Source: Bradyrhizobium sp. AUGA SZCCT0158 (GTDB lineage: Bacteria > Pseudomonadota > Alphaproteobacteria > Rhizobiales > Xanthobacteraceae). From it: 64,000 nucleotides of DNA. The position numbers and the translations under genes are program-made. The notes beneath the pieces were generated by a model, which was not told where the DNA came from, made no database searches, and saw nothing but the letters and a program-made list of their open reading frames with translations. This document shows positions 16,560 through 32,602 of the stretch, in pieces. The stretch covers positions 1 through 64,000 of the forward strand of contig NZ_JAFCME010000013.1 in the NCBI RefSeq assembly GCF_018130065.1, given 5' to 3'. The stretch's first letter is position 1. Each line of letters begins with the position of its first letter.

Positions 16560-16747
16560 GTGCGCTCCGGTGCACAAGGGACGGATTTCCCCGCGTATCA
16601 TGCAGGGCGGCCGGGGGCAATGCGGCTGCGAATGGCTCCGGTCGGGCGGAAAAATCTGCCGTCGCGGGCAGCTATTGCCGGGCATGTTCCCGACTTGGCG
16701 GCCCGGACAGGATCAGGAAAGCCGCGGTTTTGTTGGGTTTCTCGCCG

Positions 16748-16763
16748 TGGCACGGCGCTTGCT
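16748..16763 (+). promoter_or_regulatory. Sigma-54 (RpoN) promoter, exact consensus
   Basis: TGGCACG (16748-16754), four bases, then TTGCT (16759-16763). This matches the known RpoN consensus TGGCACG-N4-TTGCW at every conserved base, with the -24 GG and -12 GC exactly ten bases apart. It faces the EF-hand gene, whose ATG is about 55 bases beyond the -12 element. No obvious NifA site (TGT-N10-ACA) was found upstream, so the activator is unknown. Confidence 0.8.
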
Positions 16764-16817
16764 GAGGAACCGGCATGAACGAGGGGCCGCTCTGAGCGGC
16801 GTTGTTGGGGTTCTGTC

Positions 16818-17570
16818 ATGTTGCTTGCTCTTGGTGCCGCGTCATCGGCGATCGATGCCCTGCAGGCGCTGACGTCCTCGAAGTCGTCGTCCGCAAAAGC
16901 CACCGGAACGAGCAAGGCAAGCCTGTTCGACTCTTTCGCGAGTGCCTCGGCCTCGACCGGTTCGAGCAGCAGCGCCGGAGGTAACGGCGGTTCGCAGATC
17001 TCGCCGGCAACCATGAGCGCGCTGCTGGCTGCGCAAAGCCAGTCCTCGACAGGATCGACGTCACAGGCGTCGACGAGCCGCTCGGACTCGCTCAAGAGCC
17101 TGTTCTCGCAGATCGACGGCAACGGCGACGGCAAGATCACCAAATCGGAATTCAACGATGCGCTTGGCGCGGGCGGCACCAATCTGGATCAGGCCGGCAG
17201 CGTCTTCGGCAAGCTCGACAAGGACGGCGACGGCTCGGTCAGTCTTGGCGAACTGGCATCGGCGCTGAAGGGCGGCAAGGGCCGCCACCACCATCACGAA
17301 GCCAGCGGTTCCGGCGAGAACGGATCGAATTCCGATCCCCTGATGCAGGCGCTGCAGGGCGCCTCCAGCACGTCCGTCACCAACAGCGATGGGTCAGTCA
17401 CGACATCGCTGACCTATGCGGACGGTTCCAAGGTCACGATGACGTCGGCCGCATCGGCAAGCGCTTCGAGCGCCGCAACATCGTCGTATAATATCATCGA
17501 GAAGATGATCCAGCGTCAGGCCCAGGCGATTTCAGCTTCGGCCACGGCATCGCTGTCGCTGAGCGCCTGA
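16818..17570 (+). CDS. EF-hand calcium-binding protein
   Basis: A 250-residue Ser/Ala/Gly-rich protein. Two canonical EF-hand loops lie in the middle: D100-G-N102-G-D104-G-K106-I-T108 with E111, and D134-K-D136-G-D138-G-S140-V-S142 with E145. Both have full ligand sets, so calcium binding is likely. They are flanked by low-complexity Ser-rich tails and a His cluster (about 157-160). There is no classical signal peptide; the Ser-rich composition is reminiscent of secreted or effector-type proteins (speculative). An exact sigma-54 promoter lies just upstream, so expression is probably tied to an enhancer-binding activator. Confidence 0.8.
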   Translation: MLLALGAASSAIDALQALTSSKSSSAKATGTSKASLFDSFASASASTGSSSSAGGNGGSQISPATMSALLAAQSQSSTGSTSQASTSRSDSLKSLFSQIDGNGDGKITKSEFNDALGAGGTNLDQAGSVFGKLDKDGDGSVSLGELASALKGGKGRHHHHEASGSGENGSNSDPLMQALQGASSTSVTNSDGSVTTSLTYADGSKVTMTSAASASASSAATSSYNIIEKMIQRQAQAISASATASLSLSA

Positions 17571-17663
17571 TCTTTTTTGTTTGACGCGTTTTCTTCACGC
17601 GAACGGGCTCCACTTCGCTTGAAAACGCTCTAAGAGACCCGGCGACGCTTCGGTAGTCGCGAC

Positions 17664-18659
17664 CTAGCCGAAGCGATCCCCCCACGCCGGTAGCGCGCCC
17701 AGAAAGGGCAGCGCGGTCGCCTGATGGACGCCGCGCGCAATCGCGCGGGCAACCACATTGGCCGCCACCATCCCGAGTTCGGTGAGGCCATGCCGCGGAT
17801 CGACCGGCTTCTTGCCGGTCGCCGCCGCAAACACCACGTCGCCGTCGGTTGGCGCATGCACGGGATAGATCGCGCGTGCCATGCCGGTCTGCGCGATCAT
17901 CGCTAGGCGCTTGGCCTGCGCCTTCGTCAGCACCGCATCGGTGACGACGACGACCAGCGTGGTGTTTTCGCCGGAGATCGGTTCCGGGGCACCCTTGAGC
18001 CGCGCCTTCAGCATGTCTTTCGTGAATGACGGCGGCAGTCCGCGTCCGCCATACTCGTCGCCGATTTCGAACGGCGCCGCCCAGAACCACGGCCCGTCGC
18101 CGACCGTCACGCTGCCGACGGCGTTGACCACCGCAAGCGCCGCCACCATGACGCCATCTTCGGTTTGCGCGGAGGCCGAACCAAGGCCGCCCTTGAAATT
18201 GGCGGTGGTGGCGCCAAGGCCGGCGCCGACGCTGCCGAGCGCGAAATCGGTGCCCGCCGCGCAGGCGGCGGCATAGCCGAGATCGCGATAGGGCGGGAAA
18301 CGTCCCCAGGCCTTGTTGCCGCCGTTGAGAAGATCGAAGCAGATCGCACCGGGCACGATCGGAATAACCGCTTCACGGATCCGCAGGCCGCGCCCCTGTT
18401 CGGCGAGCCAGGCCTGTACGCCGCCCGCGGCATCCAGCCCAAGCGCCGAACCGCCGGAGAGCGTAATCGCGTCGACGGCCTCGACCGTGGCTTCAGGCTT
18501 GAGCAGGGCTTCATCGCGGGTGCCGGGGCCGCCGCCGCGGACATCGATCGACGCGGTCGCGGGGGTATCGAAAATGATCGCGGTAACGCCGGATGCGACG
18601 GAAGCGTCTTCGGCGTGGCCGACGCGGACGCCGGAGATGTCGGTGAGAAGGTTTTTCAA
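17664..18659 (-). CDS. P1 family peptidase (DmpA/NylC-type Ntn hydrolase)
   Basis: A 331-residue protein of the P1/DmpA superfamily, which self-cleave into two chains and act as aminopeptidases or amidases. The N-terminus has LTDISGVRVGHAED; the body has LSGGSALGLDAAGG and CFDLLNGGNKAWG. The segment GENTTLVVVVTD (N232-T233) matches the autocleavage site of the NylC-like branch, making T233 the predicted nucleophile. The family has been linked to D-amino-acid peptides and nylon oligomers; the real substrate here is unknown. It is monocistronic, downstream of a hybrid kinase on the same strand (82 bases). Confidence 0.88.
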   Translation of the reverse strand: MKNLLTDISGVRVGHAEDASVASGVTAIIFDTPATASIDVRGGGPGTRDEALLKPEATVEAVDAITLSGGSALGLDAAGGVQAWLAEQGRGLRIREAVIPIVPGAICFDLLNGGNKAWGRFPPYRDLGYAAACAAGTDFALGSVGAGLGATTANFKGGLGSASAQTEDGVMVAALAVVNAVGSVTVGDGPWFWAAPFEIGDEYGGRGLPPSFTKDMLKARLKGAPEPISGENTTLVVVVTDAVLTKAQAKRLAMIAQTGMARAIYPVHAPTDGDVVFAAATGKKPVDPRHGLTELGMVAANVVARAIARGVHQATALPFLGALPAWGDRFG

Positions 18660-18741
18660 GATGCCGGTCCGTTCAAGTCCGCGCCGATTGCGGCCATCGA
18701 TATCTTTTCATCCTCGCCGATATATCGGCCGTCAACAAGGC

Positions 18742-21522
18742 TCAACTGCCAAGCGCCAATCTGAACATCCTGGCGAGTTCGGACTTGCGGTACGGCTTGG
18801 CGAGCAGCAGCACGCCGGAATCGAGGCGGCCGTGGTGAACGATGGCGTTCTCGGTATACCCTGAGGTGTACAGCGTCTTCAGCGACGGGCGCCGTTTCAG
18901 CGCTTCGTCGACCAGCTGGCGGCCATTCATCATGCCGGGCATGATGACGTCGGTGAAGAGCAAATGCAGGGTCGGGGCGGTATCGATGATCTGCAGGGCC
19001 TCGCTGGCATTGGCCGCCTCCAGCGTGGTGTAGCCGAGGCTTTCGATCTGCGTCATCACGTAACGGCGCACCAGCGAATCGTCTTCGACGACGAGAACGG
19101 TCTCGGTGCCGCCCTCGACATTGGCTGATATCGCGGCTTCGGCGGCGGTCTGGTTCAATCCCGTGGCGCGCGGCAGGTACATCTTGACAGACGTGCCGTG
19201 GCCTTCCTCGCTGTAGATCTTGATATGGCCGCCCGACTGCTTGACGAAACCGAACACCATGCTGAGCCCGAGGCCAGTGCCCTTGCCGACCTCCTTGGTG
19301 GTGAAGAAGGGATCGAACACCCGCTCGATCAGCGCTGCGGGGATTCCGGTGCCGGTATCGCTCACCGCGACCATCACATAATGGCCGGGCACGACGTCGC
19401 TGTGCATACCGGCGTAGTTCTCGTCGAGATAGATGTTGCCGGTCTCGAGCGCGAGCTTGCCGCCATTGGGCATGGCGTCGCGCGCGTTGAGGGCAAGGTT
19501 GAGCACCGCCGTCGAGAGCTGGTTCGGATCGACCAGGGCCGTCCATGCATCCTCGGCCAGCAGCGGCGTGATCTCGACGTTCTCGCCGAGCGTCGGATGC
19601 AGCAGTTTGGCGGCCTCCAGCACCAGCCCATTGACGTCGACTTCGACGGGCTGCAGCGGCTGCTTGCGGGCAAAGGCAAGCAGATGCTTGGTCAGGTTGG
19701 CGCCGCGTTCGGCGGCTTCGTCGATCAATTTGGTAATGGCGACGAGTTCGGGCTTGTCGGCAACCGATTCCTCCAGGATTCCGATGGTCCCGGTGATCAC
19801 GGTCAGGATGTTGTTGAAGTCGTGCGCGACGCCGCCGGTCAGCTGGCCGATCGCGTCCATCTTCTGGATGTGCCGCAACTGGGCTTCCGCCGCCTGCTTC
19901 TCGGTGAGGTCGCGGCCGATGAAGAAATGCCGTCTCACCGGCTCCGACCAGGTGCCGGTCCAGTTCAATGTGACGGACTGTCCGTCCTTGTGGACGTAAC
20001 GGGTCTCGAAGTTTCGCATTTCATTTCCGCGGCGCGCGGCACGCATCTCTGCGCGCGTGCTCTCGAGATCGTCGGGATGAATGAATAGCAGGGCGCTCTG
20101 GCCGGCCATTTCCGAAGGGTCATAACCAAGGATGACTTTGGCGCTCGGACTGACCTGGATGAGATTCCCTTTGCTATCGGATACCAGGATGAGGTCATGC
20201 GAGGTCTCGAAGATGCGCTGCCGCTCTTCGATCTCCTGATTGAGCGCCTTCTCTGTTCGCTTGTTTTCGGTGATGTCGCGCGCGATCATGGAGGCGCCGA
20301 CAATTTCGCCCGAGGCCGACCGGATCGGCGAGATGCTCAGCAGGACATCCACGTTGCGGCCGTCCTTGTGCAAGCGCACCGTTTCGTAGTCTTCCATCCT
20401 CTCGCCGCGGCCGACCTGTTCGAGGATGTTGCCAACCTCGGCGCGGCGATCCGGTGGAACAATGATGTCGATGCGCCTGCCGACGGCTTCGATTGAAGTG
20501 AAGCCGAACAAGCGTTCGGCAGCGCGATTCCAGGCGGTGATGATGCCGTCGAGCGATTTGGTGATGATGGCGTCGTTGGAGGATTCCACGACCGCGCTGA
20601 AAAGGCGTTCGCGCTCGGTGTGGAGGCTGCGCTCGGAAGCGGCCTGGCGACGCAGCTTTTCGAGCAGCCGCGCCAACTGGCCTTGCAGGGACATATTGTC
20701 GATCAACAGCACTGCGAGGACGAAACTGGCCGCACAAAGTCCGTAGAGCCGGCCGGCATAAAAGCCCAGATCGAACCTGGCCGCGTTGAGAATTCCGGAC
20801 AGTGCGATGTCGTACATCCAGGCACACATCACGACCATCAGCCAGACGTCGAGCACGGAATGCGGTCGCCGGTGCCACAGGATCAGCAGCGCCGCGAAGC
20901 TGAGAAGCACTTCCGCCGACAGGGTACCGATCAGCGTGTAGGTGAAATGTCCGCCACGGATCATGACAGGCAGCAGGTCATGTCTGGCGGTGACGAACCA
21001 GGCAGCAAAGGATATCGCCGCCGCGACCGCGATGATGCTGCCCAGGATCGCCCGTACCTCGGATCCCGGGATTTTCGGGCCGCCATCCTTGTCCTTCAGG
21101 AACGCATAGCCGAGCACGAGAGCCGGAAATACGATGTGCCAGATCTGGTAAAGCCAGGCGGTTGTCTGCGGGCCGGCATTGAGCAGCCCGGTCGGAGCAA
21201 AGACACCTGGAAAGCTCAGGCCGTGGACGATCGCAGCGGCCGCGGTGAACAAATATCCACTTGCGAGCAGCAGCAGCGCCCGCGAGCGCAGAATAGTGAA
21301 CTGCGAAAACAGCAGGATGGCCGTGATGAGATCGTTGATCGCGAGCGCGGATTGATAACTGGCAATGAAAGCCGGCACCGGGGTCAGTGGCACCGTGGCA
21401 TAAACCGCAGCGATGACGAACAGAATCGACGAGACCGCGACGACGGCGAGAGCCCGCGCGCGATCACGGCTGCTCGCCGGCAGGGTCGATAGAAAGATGT
21501 TGCGTTCGTCAGCCGTCAGCAT
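18742..21522 (-). CDS. MASE4-PAS-PAS hybrid sensor histidine kinase
   Basis: A 926-residue membrane sensor. The N-terminal MASE4-type block of about eight hydrophobic helices (about 20-280) precedes two PAS domains (about 295-415 and 430-545; RLFGFTSIEAVGRRIDI and LILVSDSKGNLIQVSPSAK). Then come the HisKA domain with the phosphorylated His in GGVAHDFNNILT (about 560), an HATPase_c domain (NALNARDAMPNGG-type N box, TGTGIP, GTGLGLSMVFG), and a C-terminal receiver with LLFTDVIMPG. Start at the ATG at 21522 (AGGGA upstream); the TTG at 21537 is less likely. It faces the lone receiver gene at 21889. Signal unknown. Confidence 0.9.
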   Translation of the reverse strand: MLTADERNIFLSTLPASSRDRARALAVVAVSSILFVIAAVYATVPLTPVPAFIASYQSALAINDLITAILLFSQFTILRSRALLLLASGYLFTAAAAIVHGLSFPGVFAPTGLLNAGPQTTAWLYQIWHIVFPALVLGYAFLKDKDGGPKIPGSEVRAILGSIIAVAAAISFAAWFVTARHDLLPVMIRGGHFTYTLIGTLSAEVLLSFAALLILWHRRPHSVLDVWLMVVMCAWMYDIALSGILNAARFDLGFYAGRLYGLCAASFVLAVLLIDNMSLQGQLARLLEKLRRQAASERSLHTERERLFSAVVESSNDAIITKSLDGIITAWNRAAERLFGFTSIEAVGRRIDIIVPPDRRAEVGNILEQVGRGERMEDYETVRLHKDGRNVDVLLSISPIRSASGEIVGASMIARDITENKRTEKALNQEIEERQRIFETSHDLILVSDSKGNLIQVSPSAKVILGYDPSEMAGQSALLFIHPDDLESTRAEMRAARRGNEMRNFETRYVHKDGQSVTLNWTGTWSEPVRRHFFIGRDLTEKQAAEAQLRHIQKMDAIGQLTGGVAHDFNNILTVITGTIGILEESVADKPELVAITKLIDEAAERGANLTKHLLAFARKQPLQPVEVDVNGLVLEAAKLLHPTLGENVEITPLLAEDAWTALVDPNQLSTAVLNLALNARDAMPNGGKLALETGNIYLDENYAGMHSDVVPGHYVMVAVSDTGTGIPAALIERVFDPFFTTKEVGKGTGLGLSMVFGFVKQSGGHIKIYSEEGHGTSVKMYLPRATGLNQTAAEAAISANVEGGTETVLVVEDDSLVRRYVMTQIESLGYTTLEAANASEALQIIDTAPTLHLLFTDVIMPGMMNGRQLVDEALKRRPSLKTLYTSGYTENAIVHHGRLDSGVLLLAKPYRKSELARMFRLALGS

Positions 21523-21888
21523 CGTTGTCCCTGGCAAACTGGCATCGAACGCGCCATCGGACCAGTACCAAATGCGCGAACATTAACCTATCCACTGAAG
21601 TGGCGTATCTAGCCGATAGGCGGATATCGATCGGGAGGACTAACAGACTAAAAACAGCAGGCGACGCGGAGCTGCTCAGGGGCCGAAATGGGCACGCCAA
21701 GTCTACAATGAGGTCGGGCCGGATGGAATCAACCCCAGGCTACATACTACCCATTCAATTCATGGCCGGAAAGACAGGTCCCGGGTAACCGGCCCTTTAC
21801 CCAAACGCTGAATATTCTACGCGGCACTGCGTCTTCGTCGGGTACTTTTATCATAGGCTATCTGCGCGGCCGTTCGGGAATTTTTTTC
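21523..21888. other. Intergenic region between divergent signalling genes
   Basis: About 365 bases between the MASE4 kinase and the receiver gene. It must hold both promoters. I see an AT-rich stretch around 21595-21660 and no strong dyad. The plus-strand open frame 21525-21788 has no recognisable product. Confidence 0.4.
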
Positions 21889-22290
21889 ATGCCCCGTGTT
21901 CTTGTGATCGACGACCAGTCCGACGTGCGCACGATGATCTCGATCGTGCTGCGGATCAACCAATTCGAAATCGTCGAGGCCGCCACCGCCGAAGCGGGAT
22001 TGAAGGCATTCGAAGCTGAGGATTTCGACCTCGCGATCGTCGATATCTTCCTGCAAGGTTCGAACGGCTCCGATGTGATCGCGACGATGCGCGAGCGGGT
22101 GCCCGACCTGCCTGTCGTCGCGATATCCGGCATGACGGCGCTCGACTTCCTGTCGAAATCACCTGAACTGGCTGGCGTGGTCTGCCTGCAAAAGCCGTTT
22201 CGTCCGACCGACCTGATCCGCGCGATCGAAGCGGCCGGGGAAGCGATGCGGCCATCGGCGGGCGCCGTTGCCGGGGCGGCGGCGCGGTAA
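21889..22290 (+). CDS. Single-domain response regulator
   Basis: A 133-residue stand-alone receiver (CheY-like). It starts MPRVLVIDDQSDVRTM with the acidic pair, has the phospho-acceptor Asp in DLAIVDIFLQGSNG and the switch residues near AISGM, with the conserved Lys in CLQKPFRPTDL. The Ala-rich tail replaces any output domain. It sits between two histidine kinases (18742 and 22306) and may shuttle phosphate among them. Confidence 0.92.
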   Translation: MPRVLVIDDQSDVRTMISIVLRINQFEIVEAATAEAGLKAFEAEDFDLAIVDIFLQGSNGSDVIATMRERVPDLPVVAISGMTALDFLSKSPELAGVVCLQKPFRPTDLIRAIEAAGEAMRPSAGAVAGAAAR

Positions 22291-22305
22291 TCCGCCCGTC
22301 AGCCG

Positions 22306-23811
22306 TCACGGCCGGGCTGACTGTCCAACGCGCCGGCTGCCGGCATCACCCGCCACGGTTTCCCGAGGCGGAGCCGGATCGGGCGCGGTCTGGCGCGCCA
22401 GCGGAACCAGGAGCCGGCAAACGAGACCTTCCGGGCGCCAATCGAATTCGGCCTTTCCGCCGAGCTGCGACTCGATGCTGGCGATAACGCTCCGTGTGCC
22501 AAATCCCCTTGATATCGGTTTTTCAACCACAGGCCCGCCGGTCTCCATCCAGACGAGGTCGAGGAGCCCCGACTCGAGTTCCCACTTCACCGATAGCCGG
22601 CCCGTCAACGCCGACAGCGCGCCATATTTGGCCGAATTGGTGACGAGCTCGTGCAGCGCCAAGGCCACTGTCTGTGCGGTCGCCGGTTGCAGCTGCACCT
22701 CGGCGCCGCGCAATGCGATCTGATCGCCCATCGAATATGGCGCCAGCTCTTCGTCGATCAGCTTGCCTATTTCGGCGCCTTGCCAGCTCGACAGTGAAAG
22801 CACGGTGTGAACCCGTGCGAGCGCGGTGATGCGCCCTTCGACCGAGCGGATGTAGCTCTTGACGTTTTCGCCGCGCGTCAGCCGAACGATCGACTGAGCC
22901 AGCGCCAGCGCGTTCTTGGCGCGGTGGTCGACTTCGCGGGCGAGCAGGGTCTGGCGCTCTTCGGCCTGCTTGCGTTCGGTGATGTCGACCGTCACGCCGC
23001 TGACGCGGATGACACGGCCGTCCTTGTCGGTGCTCGCTGCGGCTGTTCCCGCGCACCAGCGCACTTCGCCATCGGGGCGGATGATGCGAAATTCCGCTTC
23101 GTAGGATTTCGCGCCTCGGGCGAAACTCGCCCACGCATCGTGCAGTTCCAGGACGTCGTCCGGATGGATCAGGGCCTGAATATTGGCCGGTGTCAGCTCA
23201 ATGCTGCCGGGATCGACGCCGAGAATTTGATATTGGCCCTCGTCCCACATCCAGTCGCCATTGACCCAGTCCCAGTCCCACGACCCCATCTTTCCCGCGG
23301 CGATCGCCAGGCTCCGGCGCTGCTCGCTTTCCAACAGCCGCGCATGGGATTCTTCCAGTTCGGCGGTGCGGGCCCGAACCCGGTCCTCGAGCTCGACGTT
23401 GAGCCGCTCCAGCTGACGGGTCTTGCGATAGAGTTCGGCGAACACCTTGATCTTGGCGCGCAACACTTCAGGCACCACCGGCACCGGAACGTAGTCGACC
23501 GCGCCCATCTCGTAGCCGCGCAGGCGGTCCAGATCGCTGACCTGGATCGCGGAGATAAAGATCATCGCGGTCTTCTGGAAACGGGGATGTTCGCGGATCA
23601 TCGCGGCGAGCTCGAAACCGTCCAGTTCCGGCATGCAAACGTCGACCAGGATGATGGCGACGTCGTTCTTCAGCAGGAACTCGAGCGCCTCGCGCCCCGA
23701 GGCCGCCGAGACCAGGTTCTCTCCAAGCTCCTTCAGAATGACCTCATAGGCGAGCAGCTTTGCCGGCTGATCGTCCACCAGAAGTATGTTTACTTTCTCT
23801 TGGTCCATCAT
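22306..23811 (-). CDS. Receiver-PAS-HWE histidine kinase
   Basis: A 501-residue soluble protein with reversed order. Receiver first (about 7-125; LLVDDQPAKL, IILVDVCMPELDG), then a coiled coil (about 130-175), PAS/PAC (about 180-300; GSWDWDWVNGDW, DITERKQAEER), and an HWE/HisKA_2-type kinase core with the His in EVDHRAKNALALAQSIVRL and an ATP domain (ALHELVTNSAKYGALS, WMETGGP). It lacks membrane helices. The preceding gene on the strand (the giant HAMP kinase) ends 11 bases upstream of its ATG, so the two are likely cotranscribed. The REC could accept phosphate from that kinase. Confidence 0.9.
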   Translation of the reverse strand: MMDQEKVNILLVDDQPAKLLAYEVILKELGENLVSAASGREALEFLLKNDVAIILVDVCMPELDGFELAAMIREHPRFQKTAMIFISAIQVSDLDRLRGYEMGAVDYVPVPVVPEVLRAKIKVFAELYRKTRQLERLNVELEDRVRARTAELEESHARLLESEQRRSLAIAAGKMGSWDWDWVNGDWMWDEGQYQILGVDPGSIELTPANIQALIHPDDVLELHDAWASFARGAKSYEAEFRIIRPDGEVRWCAGTAAASTDKDGRVIRVSGVTVDITERKQAEERQTLLAREVDHRAKNALALAQSIVRLTRGENVKSYIRSVEGRITALARVHTVLSLSSWQGAEIGKLIDEELAPYSMGDQIALRGAEVQLQPATAQTVALALHELVTNSAKYGALSALTGRLSVKWELESGLLDLVWMETGGPVVEKPISRGFGTRSVIASIESQLGGKAEFDWRPEGLVCRLLVPLARQTAPDPAPPRETVAGDAGSRRVGQSARP

Positions 23812-23822
23812 CTGCGCGCCGA

Positions 23823-30110
<6,288 letters not shown>

Positions 30111-30362
30111 GGTGTCTCCTCGAGGCGATTTCGCGCGAATCTGGCCGCTGGCATGCGATTGCGCCATAAGACGTGCCGCCCGATCGGAGATCAAGGTGGA
30201 ACAGCAGGTGATGCAGCAAAATCAATGACATGGAACCCAGCCCGAACTGTTTAAAACCGCTCGGATGCTTTTGGTTCCACCGCCCCGGGAAAAAAGTTCC
30301 ATATTGTGAAAGGCCGTTAACCATTGCGGGCTTCGGGCTTTCCTTGATGAACGCGCCGCAAA

Positions 30363-30390
30363 CAAAAAACGCCCCGGCAAAGCCGGGGCG
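30363..30390 (-). terminator. Rho-independent terminator of livK
   Basis: Stem ACGCCCCGGC (30368-30377), loop AAA, complementary arm GCCGGGGCGT (30381-30390). On the minus strand it is followed by a run of six T. It lies 30 bases beyond the livK stop codon and is oriented correctly for it. Confidence 0.85.
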
Positions 30391-30419
30391 TTGGTTGCTG
30401 ACAAAGCTTGGGAGGGGTC

Positions 30420-31538
30420 TTAAGAACCCTTCGGATTGATCTCGGTGTAGTTGCCCTTGGCATCCCACTTGTAGACGACATAGTCGATCGCCTTGATGTC
30501 GCCCTTGGCATCGAAGCCCATCTTGCCGAGCACGGTATCCCACTCACCGGCCTTGATGGTTTCCATCACCTTCTTCGGGTCGGTCGTACCGGCCTTTGCC
30601 ACCGCCTTCGACCAGACCTGAATCGTGGCGTAGGTGTAGAGGGTGTAGCCTTCGGGATCGATGTTCTTGGCCTTGAACTTGGCGACGATCTCCTTGGCGG
30701 TCGCCTTGTTGCGCGGGTCGGGACCGAAGGTGAACAGCGTGCCTTCGGCGGCGGGACCTGCGATCGAGGCGAACTCCTTGTCGTTCAATGCGTCGCCCGC
30801 CATCAACACCGTCTTCAGGCCCTGGTCGCGCATCTGGCGCAGGATCAGGCCGGATTCCTGATGATAACCACCGACAAAGACCAGATCGATATTGTCGCGC
30901 TTCAGCCGCGACACGATCGCGTTAAAATCCTTATCGCCCTTGTTGTAGGATTCGAACATCTTCTCGGTGACGCCGGCCTTGTTGAGCGCCTTCTTGGTTT
31001 CGTCGGCGAGGCCTTTGCCATAGGTGGTCTTGTCGTTGAGGATGGCGACGTTCTTGCCCTTGTAGTTCTTGACGATGTAATCGGCGGCGACCAGGCCCTG
31101 CTGATCGTCGCGGCCGCAGACGCGCGCCACGTTCCAGAGCTTGCGCTCGGTGAACAGCGGGTTGGTCGAGGCCGGCGTAATCTGCAGCACGTTGCCGTCG
31201 GCATAGGCTTCCGACGCCGGGATCGACGAGGACGAGCAGAAGTGACCGGCGACGAACGGGATCTTCGCGCTGGCGAACTTTTCCGCCACCGAGCGCGCCT
31301 GCTTGGGATCGCAGGCATCGTCACCGACCTGCAGCGCCAGCTTCTTGCCTGCGACGCCGCCGGCGGCGTTGATGTCGGCCACCGCCTGTTCGGCACCGTT
31401 TTTCATCTGCCGGCCGAATGCGGATTCGCCGCCCGTCATCGGGCCCGCCACTGCAATATTGATGTCCTGCGCCAGCGCGCTCGCCGATAGCGCGAATGAT
31501 GCGCCCAATGCCAGGCCGATGAGTTTCAGTGATTTCAT
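30420..31538 (-). CDS. livK: Liv-type ABC transporter substrate-binding protein
   Basis: A 372-residue periplasmic binding protein (Leu/Ile/Val family, Peripla_BP_6). Signal peptide MKSLKLIGLALGASFALS, cleavage near ALAQD, then GPMTGGESAFGRQMKNGAE, the FCSSSS segment, WNVARVCGRDDQQG, FGGYHQESG-type VFVGGYHQ and GFDAKGDIKAIDY. ATG at 31538 with GAGGA upstream. It delivers substrate to LivHM, encoded in the gene cluster upstream on the same strand. An inverted-repeat spacer of 314 bases separates it from livF. The actual ligand (branched-chain amino acid or another) cannot be told from the sequence. Confidence 0.92.
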   Translation of the reverse strand: MKSLKLIGLALGASFALSASALAQDINIAVAGPMTGGESAFGRQMKNGAEQAVADINAAGGVAGKKLALQVGDDACDPKQARSVAEKFASAKIPFVAGHFCSSSSIPASEAYADGNVLQITPASTNPLFTERKLWNVARVCGRDDQQGLVAADYIVKNYKGKNVAILNDKTTYGKGLADETKKALNKAGVTEKMFESYNKGDKDFNAIVSRLKRDNIDLVFVGGYHQESGLILRQMRDQGLKTVLMAGDALNDKEFASIAGPAAEGTLFTFGPDPRNKATAKEIVAKFKAKNIDPEGYTLYTYATIQVWSKAVAKAGTTDPKKVMETIKAGEWDTVLGKMGFDAKGDIKAIDYVVYKWDAKGNYTEINPKGS

Positions 31539-31852
31539 GAGTGTCCTCGCGGGGATAATCGCTACGGGACGCACCCGGCGAACCGGGTACGCAAACCGGG
31601 GCCATTGTCCGCTGATTTTGCGGCGAAGTCATCGGCAAAATTCGGGCAAGTCCACGGTCCGTTCGCAGCATCTTGCCGCAGACCTATGTCGTCCCGGCCT
31701 AGTGCGCAAATTGCGCACGGGGGGCCGGGACCCATAACCACAGGCTTTAGTTGGGGTGAAACGTCTAACTTCAGCGCAAATCGTGAGATCACGCGGTATG
31801 GGTCCCGGCCCCCCGTGCGCAATTGCGCACTAGGCCGGGACGACGCGGGAGG
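31539..31852. other. Spacer between livF and livK
   Basis: Contains the large inverted repeat at 31689-31844 and otherwise no gene. The repeat could attenuate or stabilise the transcript between livF and livK. Confidence 0.5.
31689..31844. repeat. Long intergenic inverted repeat
   Basis: Arms 31689-31736 (GTCGTCCCGGCCTAGTGCGC at its left end) and 31797-31844 are near-perfect reverse complements of about 48 bases. Each also holds an inner palindrome TGCGCAATTGCGCA or a one-base variant. The outer GTCCCGGC...GCCGGGAC theme recurs at 46877-46999. Confidence 0.85.

Positions 31853-32598
<746 letters not shown>

Positions 32599-32602
<4 letters not shown>

Noticed and set aside
30141..30155. TGGCATG...TTGC resembling a sigma-54 promoter
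   Set aside because: The GG-GC distance is nine instead of ten, and no plus-strand gene lies downstream.
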